From positions 28,443 to 92,442 of the forward strand of contig NZ_AKJG01000163.1 in the NCBI RefSeq assembly GCF_000282455.1: a stretch of DNA of 64,000 bases, read 5' to 3'. The position numbers and the translations under genes were made by a program. The notes beneath the pieces were generated by a model, which ran no database searches, was not told the DNA's origin, and was given only the letters and a program-made list of their open reading frames with translations. Of the stretch, positions 25,656 to 34,235 are shown one piece after another. Within the stretch, counting starts at the first letter, position 1. Each line of letters starts with the position of its first letter. This stretch comes from Pseudomonas sp. GM74 (lineage in GTDB: Bacteria; Pseudomonadota; Gammaproteobacteria; Pseudomonadales; Pseudomonadaceae).

Positions 25656-25673
25656 CTGGGCACAGCCCTTGCA
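25656..25673 (+). promoter_or_regulatory. Sigma-54 promoter of the urt operon
   Basis: CTGGGCACAGCCCTTGCA contains GG (25659-25660) and GC (25671-25672) separated by exactly ten bases, with GGCAC and TTGCA matching the -24/-12 consensus. The start of transcription would be near 25684, about 55 bases before urtA. This implies nitrogen-limited, NtrC-dependent expression of urea uptake. Confidence 0.8.
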
Positions 25674-25738
25674 AAACACACCTTCAGTAGTCCGCATCTG
25701 CCAACCAAGAAAACTCATAAGTTCATGGAGATCGCACA

Positions 25739-27004
25739 ATGAAGCGTCGCAGTTTGATCAAGGCTTTCACTCTCTCGGCATCCATTGCCGCAATGGGCAT
25801 GACCTGGACCGTCCAGGCCGCCGAGACCATCAAGGTCGGTATTCTGCATTCGTTGTCCGGGACCATGGCGATCTCCGAAACGTCGTTGAAAGACATGGCG
25901 CTGATGACCATCGACGAGATCAACGCCAAGGGCGGCGTGAACGGCAAGATGCTGGAACCGGTGGTGGTCGACCCGGCGTCGAACTGGCCACTGTTCGCCG
26001 AGAAGGGCCGCCAGTTGCTGACCCAGGACAAGGTCGCCGTGGTGTTCGGTTGCTGGACTTCCGTATCGCGCAAATCGGTACTGCCGGTGTTCGAAGAGCT
26101 CAATGGCCTGCTGTTCTACCCGGTGCAGTACGAAGGCGAAGAAATGTCGCCGAACGTGTTCTACACCGGCGCCGCGCCGAACCAGCAGGCAATCCCTGCC
26201 GTTGAATACCTGATGAGCGAAGAAGGCGGCAGCGCCAAGCGTTACTTCCTGCTCGGCACTGACTACGTCTACCCGCGCACCACCAACAAGATCCTGCGTT
26301 CGTTCCTGCACTCCAAAGGCGTGGCCGACAAGGACATCGAAGAGGTCTATACCCCCTTCGGTCACAGCGACTACCAGACCATCGTCGCCAACATCAAAAA
26401 ATTCTCGGCGGGCGGCAAGACCGCAGTCATCTCCACCGTCAACGGCGACTCCAACGTGCCTTTCTACAAAGAACTGGCGAACCAGGGCCTGAAAGCCACC
26501 GACGTTCCGGTTGTGGCGTTCTCGGTCGGCGAAGAAGAACTGCGCGGCATCGACACCAAGCCACTGGTGGGCAACCTGGCGGCGTGGAACTACTTCGAAT
26601 CGGTCGAGAACCCGGTGAACAAGAAGTTCGTCGATGACTGGAAGGCCTACGCGAAAAAACACAACCTGCCGGGTGCCGACAAAGCAGTGACCAACGACCC
26701 GATGGAGGCCACTTATGTCGGCATCCACATGTGGGCGCAAGCGGCGGAAAAAGCCAAGTCCACCGACGTCGACAAAGTCCGCGAAGCCCTGGCCGGCCAG
26801 ACCTTTGCCGCGCCGTCCGGCTACACCCTGACCATGGACAAGACCAATCACCACCTGCACAAGCCGGTAATGATCGGCGAGATCCAGGCCGACGGTCAGT
26901 TCAACGTGGTGTGGCAGACCGAAGGGCCGATCCGCGCCCAGCCTTGGAGCCCGTTCATCCAGGGCAACGACAAGAAGCCGGAGTATGCGGTGAAGAGCAA
27001 CTGA
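25739..27004 (+). CDS. urtA: Urea ABC transporter, periplasmic binding protein
   Basis: UrtA binds urea in the periplasm for the high-affinity UrtABCDE importer. The 421 residues start with a basic signal sequence (MKRRSLIKAFTLSASIAAMG, cleavage after VQA). A type I binding fold of the amide/urea family follows: IKVGILHSLSGTMAISE, VVFGCWTSVSRKSVLPVFEE, LLFYPVQYEGEEMSPNVFYTG and DYVYPRTTNKI. GGAG precedes the ATG at 25739. It is the first gene of the urt cluster, behind the sigma-54 promoter. Confidence 0.95.
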   Translation: MKRRSLIKAFTLSASIAAMGMTWTVQAAETIKVGILHSLSGTMAISETSLKDMALMTIDEINAKGGVNGKMLEPVVVDPASNWPLFAEKGRQLLTQDKVAVVFGCWTSVSRKSVLPVFEELNGLLFYPVQYEGEEMSPNVFYTGAAPNQQAIPAVEYLMSEEGGSAKRYFLLGTDYVYPRTTNKILRSFLHSKGVADKDIEEVYTPFGHSDYQTIVANIKKFSAGGKTAVISTVNGDSNVPFYKELANQGLKATDVPVVAFSVGEEELRGIDTKPLVGNLAAWNYFESVENPVNKKFVDDWKAYAKKHNLPGADKAVTNDPMEATYVGIHMWAQAAEKAKSTDVDKVREALAGQTFAAPSGYTLTMDKTNHHLHKPVMIGEIQADGQFNVVWQTEGPIRAQPWSPFIQGNDKKPEYAVKSN

Positions 27005-27055
27005 GCCACTGGATGTCGGCCCCGGGTACTTTGTCTCAGGCCGACACAAATCCCT

Positions 27056-27140
27056 GTGGGAGCTGGCTTGCCTGCGATGGCATCACCTCGGTGCAGCAGA
27101 TACATCGAGTCGCCTGCATCGCTGGCAAGCCAGCTCCCAC
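27056..27140. repeat. Variant REP pair inside the urt operon
   Basis: GTGGGAGCTGGCTTGCCTGC (27056) and its inverted partner ending CCAGCTCCCAC (27140) form a hairpin between urtA and urtB. Both arms carry the same change (CTGG in place of CGGG), so the pair has stayed complementary. It could stabilise the urtA message or attenuate the downstream genes. Confidence 0.85.
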
Positions 27141-27165
27141 AATGTCCGCGTCAAGGCGACTAACT

Positions 27166-28668
27166 ATGTCCACCGCCCTTTACCGAATTCTTCTGGCTCT
27201 CGCACTGCTATTGCCGATGGCCACCCACGCCGGCGACGCCGAAGACTTCGTCGCCGCCAATCCAGTGCAGCAAGCCAGGCTGCTGGAAACCTGGGCGGCG
27301 CAGCCCGATCCGGCCCGCATCGAACTGATCAACGCCCTGCAACAAGGCGAGTTGACTGTCGACGGCCAGCCGAAAACCTTGCGCCTGAACAACCGCCTTC
27401 GGGGACTGATCGACACCGCACTGGCCAGTCATCAGTTGCTCGCTGCCGACGCCAAAACCCGTCTGGCCGCCGCGCAGCAATTGCAGAAGAGCGCCAGGCC
27501 GGCACAGTTGAAATTCCTCGACCAGCAACTGGCGGGCGAGAAGGACGAGAGCGTTCACGCCGCCCTCAGCCTTGCCCTGGCCAATCTGCAATTGGTGGAC
27601 GCTGACCCGGCTGTGCGCCTCGCCGCGGTGCGTTTGCTCGGCGAGACCGGCGACCCGCTGGCCCGCACCCGCCTCGAAGGTTTGCTCGAACCTGGCGTTG
27701 AGGCCGATGCCAATGTGCGCACGGCGGCCGAAACCAGCCTCGCTCAAGTCAAACGCAAACTGCTGGTCGGCGAGATGCTCGGCCAGGCATTCAGCGGTAT
27801 GTCACTAGGATCGATTTTGCTGCTCGCCGCCCTGGGGCTTGCGATCACCTTCGGCCTGCTCGGCGTGATCAACATGGCCCACGGCGAGATGCTGATGCTC
27901 GGCGCCTACTCGACCTATGTGGTGCAACTGATGTTCCAGCGCTTCGCACCGCAGGCCATCGAGTTCTATCCGCTGATAGCGCTGCCCGTGGCGTTTTTCG
28001 TCACCGCGGCCATCGGCATGGCGCTGGAGCGCACGGTGATTCGCCACCTCTACGGCCGTCCGCTGGAAACCCTGCTCGCCACCTGGGGTATCAGCCTGAT
28101 GCTGATTCAACTGGTTCGCCTGGTGTTCGGCGCGCAGAACGTCGAAGTGGCCAATCCGGCGTGGCTGTCGGGCGGGATTCAAGTGTTGCCGAACCTGGTG
28201 CTGCCGTACAACCGCATCGTCATCATTGCCTTTGCGCTGTTTGTGGTGGTGCTGACCTGGCTGTTGCTGAACAAGACACGCCTGGGCCTGAACGTGCGCG
28301 CCGTCACCCAGAACCGCAACATGGCCGCCTGCTGCGGCGTACCCACCGGGCGCGTGGACATGCTCGCCTTCGGCCTCGGCTCGGGCATCGCCGGCCTCGG
28401 TGGCGTGGCCCTGAGCCAGATCGGCAACGTCGGCCCGGACCTCGGCCAGAGCTACATCATCGACTCGTTCCTGGTGGTGGTGCTCGGCGGTGTCGGTCAG
28501 TTGGCCGGTAGCGTGCTGGCGGCGTTCGGCCTGGGGATCGCCAACAAGATTCTCGAACCGCAGATCGGTGCCGTGCTCGGCAAGATCCTTATCCTCGCGC
28601 TGATCATTCTGTTCATCCAGAAACGTCCGCAAGGCCTCTTCGCACTCAAAGGACGGGTGATCGACTGA
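27166..28668 (+). CDS. urtB: Urea ABC transporter permease
   Basis: UrtB is one of the two membrane channel subunits of the urea importer. The start at 27166 (MSTALYRILLALALLLPMA) follows AAGG; the longer frame runs back through the REP and urtA. A signal-like segment and a soluble Ala/Leu-rich N-terminal domain of about 180 residues, normal for UrtB, come before the LivH-like channel domain (about 200-500) with FGLLGVINMAHGEMLMLGAY and GLGSGIAGLGGVALSQIGNVGP split across helices. It overlaps urtC by one base. Confidence 0.94.
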   Translation: MSTALYRILLALALLLPMATHAGDAEDFVAANPVQQARLLETWAAQPDPARIELINALQQGELTVDGQPKTLRLNNRLRGLIDTALASHQLLAADAKTRLAAAQQLQKSARPAQLKFLDQQLAGEKDESVHAALSLALANLQLVDADPAVRLAAVRLLGETGDPLARTRLEGLLEPGVEADANVRTAAETSLAQVKRKLLVGEMLGQAFSGMSLGSILLLAALGLAITFGLLGVINMAHGEMLMLGAYSTYVVQLMFQRFAPQAIEFYPLIALPVAFFVTAAIGMALERTVIRHLYGRPLETLLATWGISLMLIQLVRLVFGAQNVEVANPAWLSGGIQVLPNLVLPYNRIVIIAFALFVVVLTWLLLNKTRLGLNVRAVTQNRNMAACCGVPTGRVDMLAFGLGSGIAGLGGVALSQIGNVGPDLGQSYIIDSFLVVVLGGVGQLAGSVLAAFGLGIANKILEPQIGAVLGKILILALIILFIQKRPQGLFALKGRVID

Positions 28669-29747
28669 TGAACCAGCCCCTGCTCGTTACCGCGACCCAA
28701 AAAGCCGGCCCTAAAGTCTCGATTGCCGTCGGTACAGTGATCCTCGTTCTGCTGTTGGCGCTGCCGCTGCTGTCGCTGTTATCGCCGGACAGCACACTGC
28801 ACGTTTCAGCCTATACGCTGACGCTGGTGGGCAAGATTCTTTGCTACGCCATCGTCGCACTGGCACTGGATCTGGTGTGGGGTTACGCCGGGCTGCTGTC
28901 CCTCGGCCACGGTCTGTTCTTCGCCCTCGGCGGCTATACCATGGGCATGTACCTGATGCGCCAGACCTCGGGCGATGGTTTGCCGGCGTTCATGACGTTC
29001 CTGTCGTGGACCGAAATGCCGTGGTTCTGGACCGGCACCAGCAGCTTCCTCTGGACCCTGTGCCTGGTGGTATTGGCGCCGGGGTTGCTGGCGCTGGTGT
29101 TCGGCTTCTTCGCCTTCCGTTCGCGGATCAAGGGCGTGTACTTCTCGATCATGACCCAGGCCCTGACTTTCGCCGGCATGTTGCTGTTCTTCCGCAACGA
29201 AACCGGCTTCGGTGGCAACAACGGCTTCACCAACTTCCGCACCATTCTCGGCTTCGGCATCACTGAGCCGGGCACCCGCGCCGTGCTGTTTTTCGCCACG
29301 GTGCTGTTGCTGGTGGCGAGCCTGTACATCGGCTGGCGCCTGGCGCAAAGCAAGTTCGGACGGGTGTTGACCGCGCTACGCGATGCGGAAAATCGCCTGA
29401 TGTTCTGCGGTTACGATCCACGCGGTTTCAAGTTGTTCGTGTGGGTGTTGAGCGCTGTGTTGTGCGGCCTGGCCGGTGCGCTGTACGTGCCGCAAGTCGG
29501 CATCATCAACCCGAGCGAGATGTCGCCGACCAACTCGATTGAAGCGGCGGTGTGGGTGGCCCTTGGCGGTCGCGGCACGCTGATCGGCCCGTTGCTCGGC
29601 GCCGGTGTGGTCAACGGCATGAAGAGCTGGTTCACCGTGGCCTTCCCCGAGTACTGGCTGTTCTTCCTCGGCGCGCTGTTCATCGTTGTGACCCTGTATT
29701 TGCCCAAAGGCGTGATCGGTCTGCTGAAGAAAAGAGGTGAATCATGA
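28668..29747 (+). CDS. urtC: Urea ABC transporter permease
   Basis: UrtC is the second channel subunit, LivM-like, 359 residues with about nine hydrophobic helices. Marks are LDLVWGYAGLLSLGHGLFFA near residue 65-84, the insert MRQTSGDGLPAFMTF before the helix pair, TGFGGNNGFTNF, and LRDAENRLMFCGYDPRGFKL, a cytoplasmic loop that contacts the ATPases. It overlaps urtB by one base (TGATG) and urtD by four (ATGA), so translation is likely coupled. Confidence 0.94.
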   Translation: MNQPLLVTATQKAGPKVSIAVGTVILVLLLALPLLSLLSPDSTLHVSAYTLTLVGKILCYAIVALALDLVWGYAGLLSLGHGLFFALGGYTMGMYLMRQTSGDGLPAFMTFLSWTEMPWFWTGTSSFLWTLCLVVLAPGLLALVFGFFAFRSRIKGVYFSIMTQALTFAGMLLFFRNETGFGGNNGFTNFRTILGFGITEPGTRAVLFFATVLLLVASLYIGWRLAQSKFGRVLTALRDAENRLMFCGYDPRGFKLFVWVLSAVLCGLAGALYVPQVGIINPSEMSPTNSIEAAVWVALGGRGTLIGPLLGAGVVNGMKSWFTVAFPEYWLFFLGALFIVVTLYLPKGVIGLLKKRGES

Positions 29748-30613
29748 GAATCACGGCAACCGCTGAATTCATGCTCGAACCGGCGTTTTTCCCCGTAGAA
29801 CCCAACAAGGACGCCGGCAGCAGCCGTGACGCCATCGGTCTCGGCCAACGTGCCGGCAAAGGCCTGAACACCCGCCACGGCACCCTCCTGACCCTGGAAG
29901 ACATCAGCGTCAGCTTCGACGGCTTCCGCGCGCTGAACAATCTGAACCTGTACATCGGCGTCGGTGAGTTGCGCTGCATCATCGGCCCCAACGGCGCGGG
30001 CAAGACCACGCTGATGGACGTGATCACCGGCAAGACCCGGCCCAGTCATGGCAAGGCCTGGTTCGGCGAAACCCTGGACCTGACGCAGATGAGCGAAGTG
30101 CAGATCGCCCAGGCCGGTATCGGCCGCAAGTTCCAGAAGCCGACGGTGTTCGAAGCCTTGAGCGTGTTCGAGAACCTGGAACTGGCACAGAAAACCGACA
30201 AGTCGGTATGGGCCAGCCTGCGGGCGCGCTTGAACGGTGAACAAAGAGATCGCATCGCCGAAGTGCTGGAGACCATTCGCCTGACCAGCTCGGTCAATCG
30301 CCCGGCCGGCCTGCTGTCCCACGGCCAGAAGCAGTTCCTGGAGATCGGCATGCTGCTGATGCAGGACCCGCAATTGCTGCTGCTCGACGAACCGGTGGCG
30401 GGCATGACCGACGCCGAAACCGAGTTCACCGCAGAGCTGTTCAAGAGCCTGGCGGGCAAGCATTCGCTGATGGTGGTGGAACACGACATGGGTTTCGTCG
30501 GCTCCATCGCCGACCACGTCACCGTGTTGCATCAGGGCAGCGTGCTGGCCGAAGGATCGCTGGAGCAGGTGCAGGCCGATGATCGTGTTGTTGAAGTCTA
30601 CTTGGGGAGGTGA
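29744..30613 (+). CDS. urtD: Urea ABC transporter ATP-binding protein
   Basis: One of two ATPases of the urea importer, LivG-like, 289 residues. An N-terminal extension of about 45 residues precedes the ATPase core, which is common in UrtD. Motifs: Walker A GPNGAGKTTLMD, GRKFQKPTVFEALSVFENLE, signature LLSHGQKQFLEIGMLL (SHGQK in place of the canonical SGGQ, usual for UrtD) and Walker B LLLLDEPVAGMTD. The start overlaps urtC by four bases. A palindromic repeat separates it from urtE. Confidence 0.94.
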   Translation: MRITATAEFMLEPAFFPVEPNKDAGSSRDAIGLGQRAGKGLNTRHGTLLTLEDISVSFDGFRALNNLNLYIGVGELRCIIGPNGAGKTTLMDVITGKTRPSHGKAWFGETLDLTQMSEVQIAQAGIGRKFQKPTVFEALSVFENLELAQKTDKSVWASLRARLNGEQRDRIAEVLETIRLTSSVNRPAGLLSHGQKQFLEIGMLLMQDPQLLLLDEPVAGMTDAETEFTAELFKSLAGKHSLMVVEHDMGFVGSIADHVTVLHQGSVLAEGSLEQVQADDRVVEVYLGR

Positions 30614-30619
30614 ATCGGC

Positions 30620-30710
30620 CAGCTTCAAGTCGCAAGCTTCAAGCGGCAAGTCAAAGCAAAGCCGTTCACCGTCCCGCTCTTACTTGCAGCTTGAAGCTTG
30701 CCGCTTGAAG
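30620..30710. repeat. AGCTTCAAG-type palindromic repeat, copy 1
   Basis: Nested AGCTTCAAG / CTTGAAGC motifs, with an inverted organisation (AGCTTCAAG-CGCAAGCTTCAAG on the left, CAGCTTGAAGCTTGCCGCTTG on the right). It fills most of the urtD-urtE gap. Other copies lie at 45678 and 51301; the family is unrelated to the REP units. Confidence 0.8.
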
Positions 30711-30729
30711 CCCAACTAACGGAGTTCCG

Positions 30730-31428
30730 ATGTTACAGGTCCAACACCTTCACCAATACTACGGTGGAAGCCACATCCTGCGCGGCCTGACATTCGACGT
30801 GAAGGTCGGCGAGGTCACCTGCCTGCTCGGGCGCAACGGCGTGGGCAAGACCACCCTGCTCAAATGCCTGATGGGCCTGCTGCCCGCCAAGGAGGGTGCG
30901 GTGAAGTGGGAAGGCAAACCGATCACCACGTTCAAGCCGCACCAGCGCGTGCATGCCGGCATTGCCTACGTGCCGCAAGGCCGGGAGATCTTTGGCCGCC
31001 TCACCGTGGAAGAAAACCTGCTGATGGGGCTGTCGCGTTTCCCCGGTAGCGAAGCCAGGGAAGTGCCGGCGTTCATCTACGAGCTGTTCCCGGTGCTGCT
31101 GCAAATGAAGCAACGCCGGGGGGGCGACCTGTCCGGCGGTCAGCAACAACAACTGGCCATCGGCCGTGCGTTGGCCAGTCGCCCTCGCCTGCTGATCCTC
31201 GATGAGCCCACTGAAGGCATCCAGCCGTCGGTGATCAAGGAAATCGGTGCAGTGATCAAAAAACTCGCCGCCCGGGGCGACATGGCAATTCTACTGGTCG
31301 AGCAGTTCTACGATTTCGCCGCCGAACTGGCCGATCAATACCTGGTGATGTCCCGGGGCGAAATCGTGCAACAGGGTCGCGGCGAGAACATGGAAGCCGA
31401 AGGTGTGCGCGGCTTGGTTACCATCTAA
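30730..31428 (+). CDS. urtE: Urea ABC transporter ATP-binding protein
   Basis: The second ATPase of the importer, LivF-like, 232 residues. Motifs: HQYYGGSHILRGLTFDV, Walker A GRNGVGKTTLLKCLMG, GIAYVPQGREIFGRLTVEEN, signature DLSGGQQQQLAIGRAL and Walker B LLILDEPTEGIQPS. CGGAG precedes the ATG at 30730. It ends the transporter part of the cluster; ureD begins 42 bases later, so import and hydrolysis genes are probably co-transcribed. Confidence 0.95.
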   Translation: MLQVQHLHQYYGGSHILRGLTFDVKVGEVTCLLGRNGVGKTTLLKCLMGLLPAKEGAVKWEGKPITTFKPHQRVHAGIAYVPQGREIFGRLTVEENLLMGLSRFPGSEAREVPAFIYELFPVLLQMKQRRGGDLSGGQQQQLAIGRALASRPRLLILDEPTEGIQPSVIKEIGAVIKKLAARGDMAILLVEQFYDFAAELADQYLVMSRGEIVQQGRGENMEAEGVRGLVTI

Positions 31429-31470
31429 GGTTCGATCTAATCTGTAGCATCCTGACGATAATTAGAAACC

Positions 31471-32307
31471 ATGAATCTACCTGCCTCCCTTTTGTTCACG
31501 CCCAGTTGGCATGCCGAGCTCGAACTGGGTTACGCCCGGTTCGGCGAGACCTCGCGCCCGGTTCTGCGCCGGCATAAAGGTCCGCTGCGGGTACAAAAAC
31601 ACCTGTATGCCGAAGGGCCGGAAGTCTGCCAGCACATCATCGTCCACCCACCCGGCGGGATTGCCGGCGGTGATCGGCTGGACATCGCGGCCAGCGTCGA
31701 ACGCGATGCCTGGGCACAGATCACCAGCCCCGGTGCGGCCAAGTGGTATCGCGCCGCCGGCCCCGCTTATCAGCAACTGAAGTTGACGGTGGCGGCCGGC
31801 GCGACACTGGAATGGCTGCCCCAGGAGACGATCATTTTCAGCGCTGCCCAGGCTGAACTCAGCACCACAATTGACCTTGAAGGCGATGCGCGGCTGTTCT
31901 ACTGGGACGTCGTGGCCCTGGGCCGTCCGGCCAGTGGCGAGCGCTTCGACCTTGGACACTTCCAGGCGCAACTGGATATCCGCCGCAACGGTCAGTTGCT
32001 CTGGCATGAGCGCCAGCGCATTGTCGGGGCGGACGGTTTGCTTGATTCGCCCATCGGGCTGGATGGGCAACCGGTGTTTGCGACGTTGTTGGTGACCGGG
32101 GAAATCGATAGCGACTTGCTGGAAACCTGCCGCTCGCTGCCCAACGACGTGCGCGGGGATCTGACCCAACTGCCTGGGTTGCTGGTTGCACGGTGTCTGG
32201 CCAGTGAAGCGTTGTTGGCGCGGGGATGGTTGATTGAACTTTGGAAGTTGTTGCGCCCCGCCCTTCTGGGTCGCGAGGCCGTATCACCCAGAATATGGAG
32301 CAACTGA
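31471..32307 (+). CDS. ureD: Urease accessory protein
   Basis: UreD is the scaffold that binds apo-urease and, with UreF and UreG, lets nickel and CO2 reach the active site. The 278 residues carry the family marks RHKGPLRVQKHLYAEGP and HIIVHPPGGIAGGDRL near 30-65, then ITSPGAAKWYR and ATLEWLPQETIIF. Its partners UreE, UreF and UreG are encoded about 26 kb away at 58178-59987. A REP remnant lies between this gene and ureA. Confidence 0.94.
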   Translation: MNLPASLLFTPSWHAELELGYARFGETSRPVLRRHKGPLRVQKHLYAEGPEVCQHIIVHPPGGIAGGDRLDIAASVERDAWAQITSPGAAKWYRAAGPAYQQLKLTVAAGATLEWLPQETIIFSAAQAELSTTIDLEGDARLFYWDVVALGRPASGERFDLGHFQAQLDIRRNGQLLWHERQRIVGADGLLDSPIGLDGQPVFATLLVTGEIDSDLLETCRSLPNDVRGDLTQLPGLLVARCLASEALLARGWLIELWKLLRPALLGREAVSPRIWSN

Positions 32308-32320
32308 AATGCGATCGAAT

Positions 32321-32338
32321 GTGGGAGCGGGTTTGCAT
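32321..32338. repeat. Solitary REP remnant
   Basis: GTGGGAGCGGGTTTGCAT is a single degraded REP unit with no inverted partner, between ureD and ureA. Confidence 0.65.
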
Positions 32339-32381
32339 TCACAGATCCGAACTTTTTAATCTGCCCAGATGGATGTCTACG

Positions 32382-32684
<303 letters not shown>

Positions 32685-32693
32685 GGTCGCGCC

Positions 32694-33227
32694 ATGACTT
32701 ACCACATTCGCGATGCCGTGCATGCCGATCTGCCGGCCATTCGTGACATCTACAACGACGCGGTGCTCAACACCACGGCGATCTGGAACGAGCAAGCGGT
32801 CGACCTCGAAAACCGCCAGGCCTGGTTCAGCGCCCGGCAATCCCAGAGTTATCCGATTCTGGTGATTGTCGATGCCGACAACTCGGTGCTCGGGTACGCC
32901 TCGTTCGGCGACTGGCGGCCCTTCGACGGTTTCCGCCACACCGTCGAGCACTCGGTCTACGTGCGCAGCGACCAGCGTGGCAATGGCCTCGGCCTGCAAC
33001 TGTTGGAAGCACTGATCGAACGCGCCAAAGGCTGCGGCAAGCACGTGATGGTCGCCGCCATCGAAAGCGGTAACGCCGCATCCATTCGCTTGCATGAGCG
33101 CATCGGGTTTATCACCACCGGGCAAATGCCCCAGGTCGGCACCAAGTTCGGTCGCTGGCTGGACCTGACCTTCATGCAACTGACCCTTGATCCCGGCGCG
33201 CAACCGCCGAGCGTCGACCAGGAGTAA
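32694..33227 (+). CDS. GNAT acetyltransferase (phosphinothricin/methionine sulfoximine type)
   Basis: A 177-residue GNAT enzyme whose opening YHIRDAVHADLPAIRDIYND and ASFGDWRPFDGFRHTVEHSV match the phosphinothricin/methionine-sulfoximine acetyltransferase group. The acetyl-CoA loop is DQRGNGLGLQLL near residue 97. A homologue sits between ureA and ureB in P. aeruginosa as I recall. Such enzymes inactivate glutamine synthetase inhibitors, so a nitrogen-metabolism link is plausible but inferred. It starts nine bases after ureA. Confidence 0.88.
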   Translation: MTYHIRDAVHADLPAIRDIYNDAVLNTTAIWNEQAVDLENRQAWFSARQSQSYPILVIVDADNSVLGYASFGDWRPFDGFRHTVEHSVYVRSDQRGNGLGLQLLEALIERAKGCGKHVMVAAIESGNAASIRLHERIGFITTGQMPQVGTKFGRWLDLTFMQLTLDPGAQPPSVDQE

Positions 33228-33233
33228 TGCCCG

Positions 33234-33767
33234 ATGAACGCCGCCCAACTGCGACGCGTCAATGTTGAAAGCTTTGCGCATTATCGCCAGGGACTGATCG
33301 ACCTGCTGCTCGATGCCGTCGGCTATGGCGCCAGTGTCGGATTCATGGCTGACCTCGATGCGACCCAGGCCCGCGCCTATTTCGACGAGGTCCAGGACAA
33401 CCTGAACAGGGGCAATGTGTTGCTGTGGGTGGTGGTCAAGGACGAACAGGTCCAGGCCAGCGTGCAGTTGGGTTTGTGCCAGAAAGCCAACGGCCTGAAC
33501 CGCGCCGAAGTGCAGAAACTGCTGGTGCGTGAACAGGCGCGGCGCCGCGGTCTGGGCCAGCAACTGATGAGCGCTCTGGAGGTGGCAGCCCTGCAGCACA
33601 AGCGCGGCATGCTTTATCTCGACACCGAGGCGGGCTCTCCTGCCGAAGACTTCTACAAGGCGCTGGGTTACACCCGCGCCGGCGAAATTCCCGACTACGC
33701 CTGCGACCCGAGCGGCCGCTACAAGCCGACCGCCCTCTACTACAAGATTCTCCAAGGAGCCCATTGA
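33234..33767 (+). CDS. GNAT-family acetyltransferase
   Basis: A second, different GNAT enzyme of 177 residues. The core motif VREQARRRGLGQQLMSALE near 96-114 is the acetyl-CoA binding loop, followed by LYLDTEAGSPAEDFYKALGY, which resembles the C-terminal motif of small-molecule acetyltransferases. Substrate unknown. It lies between the first GNAT gene and ureB, and its stop codon overlaps the ureB ATG by one base, so its translation is linked to a structural urease subunit. Confidence 0.85.
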   Translation: MNAAQLRRVNVESFAHYRQGLIDLLLDAVGYGASVGFMADLDATQARAYFDEVQDNLNRGNVLLWVVVKDEQVQASVQLGLCQKANGLNRAEVQKLLVREQARRRGLGQQLMSALEVAALQHKRGMLYLDTEAGSPAEDFYKALGYTRAGEIPDYACDPSGRYKPTALYYKILQGAH

Positions 33768-34075
33768 TGATTCCCGGCGAATACCAGATCCAGCCCGGCG
33801 AGACCGAACTCAACGTCGGCCGCCGCACGATCAGCCTGAAGGTGGCCAACAGCGGCGACCGGCCGATCCAGGTCGGCTCGCATTACCACTTTTTTGAAAC
33901 CAACGACGCCCTGGCGTTCGACCGTGCCGCCAGTCGCGGCATGCGCCTGAACATCCCGGCCGGCACGGCGATGCGTTTCGAACCGGGGCAGAGTCGCGAA
34001 GTGGAGTTGGTGGATCTGGCGGGGCATCGTCGAGTGTTCGGGTTTGCCGGCAGGATCATGGGCGATCTTGATTGA
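33767..34075 (+). CDS. ureB: Urease beta subunit
   Basis: A 102-residue urease structural subunit. The ATG at 33767 (MIPGEYQIQPGETELNVGR) is chosen over a TTG one codon earlier; it overlaps the preceding GNAT stop as TGATG with AAGGAG upstream. Family marks are VANSGDRPIQVGSHYHFFE, and IPAGTAMRFEPGQSREVELV. ureC follows after a 160-base gap containing a long palindrome. Confidence 0.96.
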   Translation: MIPGEYQIQPGETELNVGRRTISLKVANSGDRPIQVGSHYHFFETNDALAFDRAASRGMRLNIPAGTAMRFEPGQSREVELVDLAGHRRVFGFAGRIMGDLD

Positions 34076-34088
34076 AGATCAAAAGATC

Positions 34089-34182
34089 GCAGCCTCGCTT
34101 CGCTCGACAGCTCCTACAGAAAAACGCGATTTACGGGGAAACACGATCCCCCTGTAGGAGCTGTCGAGCGAAGCGTGGCTGC
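34089..34182. repeat. GTAGGAGCTGTCGAGCGAAG-type palindrome
   Basis: Arms 34089-34119 and 34152-34182 are near-perfect reverse complements over 31 bases (GCAGCC-TCGCTTCGCTCGACAG on the left). This family differs from REP. A single decayed copy occurs near 52288-52310 at the 3' end of the LysR gene. It lies inside the urease operon. Confidence 0.85.
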
Positions 34183-34235
34183 GATAGCGAGCGACGCGAG
34201 CGGTCTCAAAAACAATTGAATCCCAAGGCAAGCGC

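Noticed and set aside
26731..27165. Long upstream extension of urtB
   Set aside because: It overlaps urtA out of frame and crosses the REP pair; the ATG at 27166 opens a signal-like helix.
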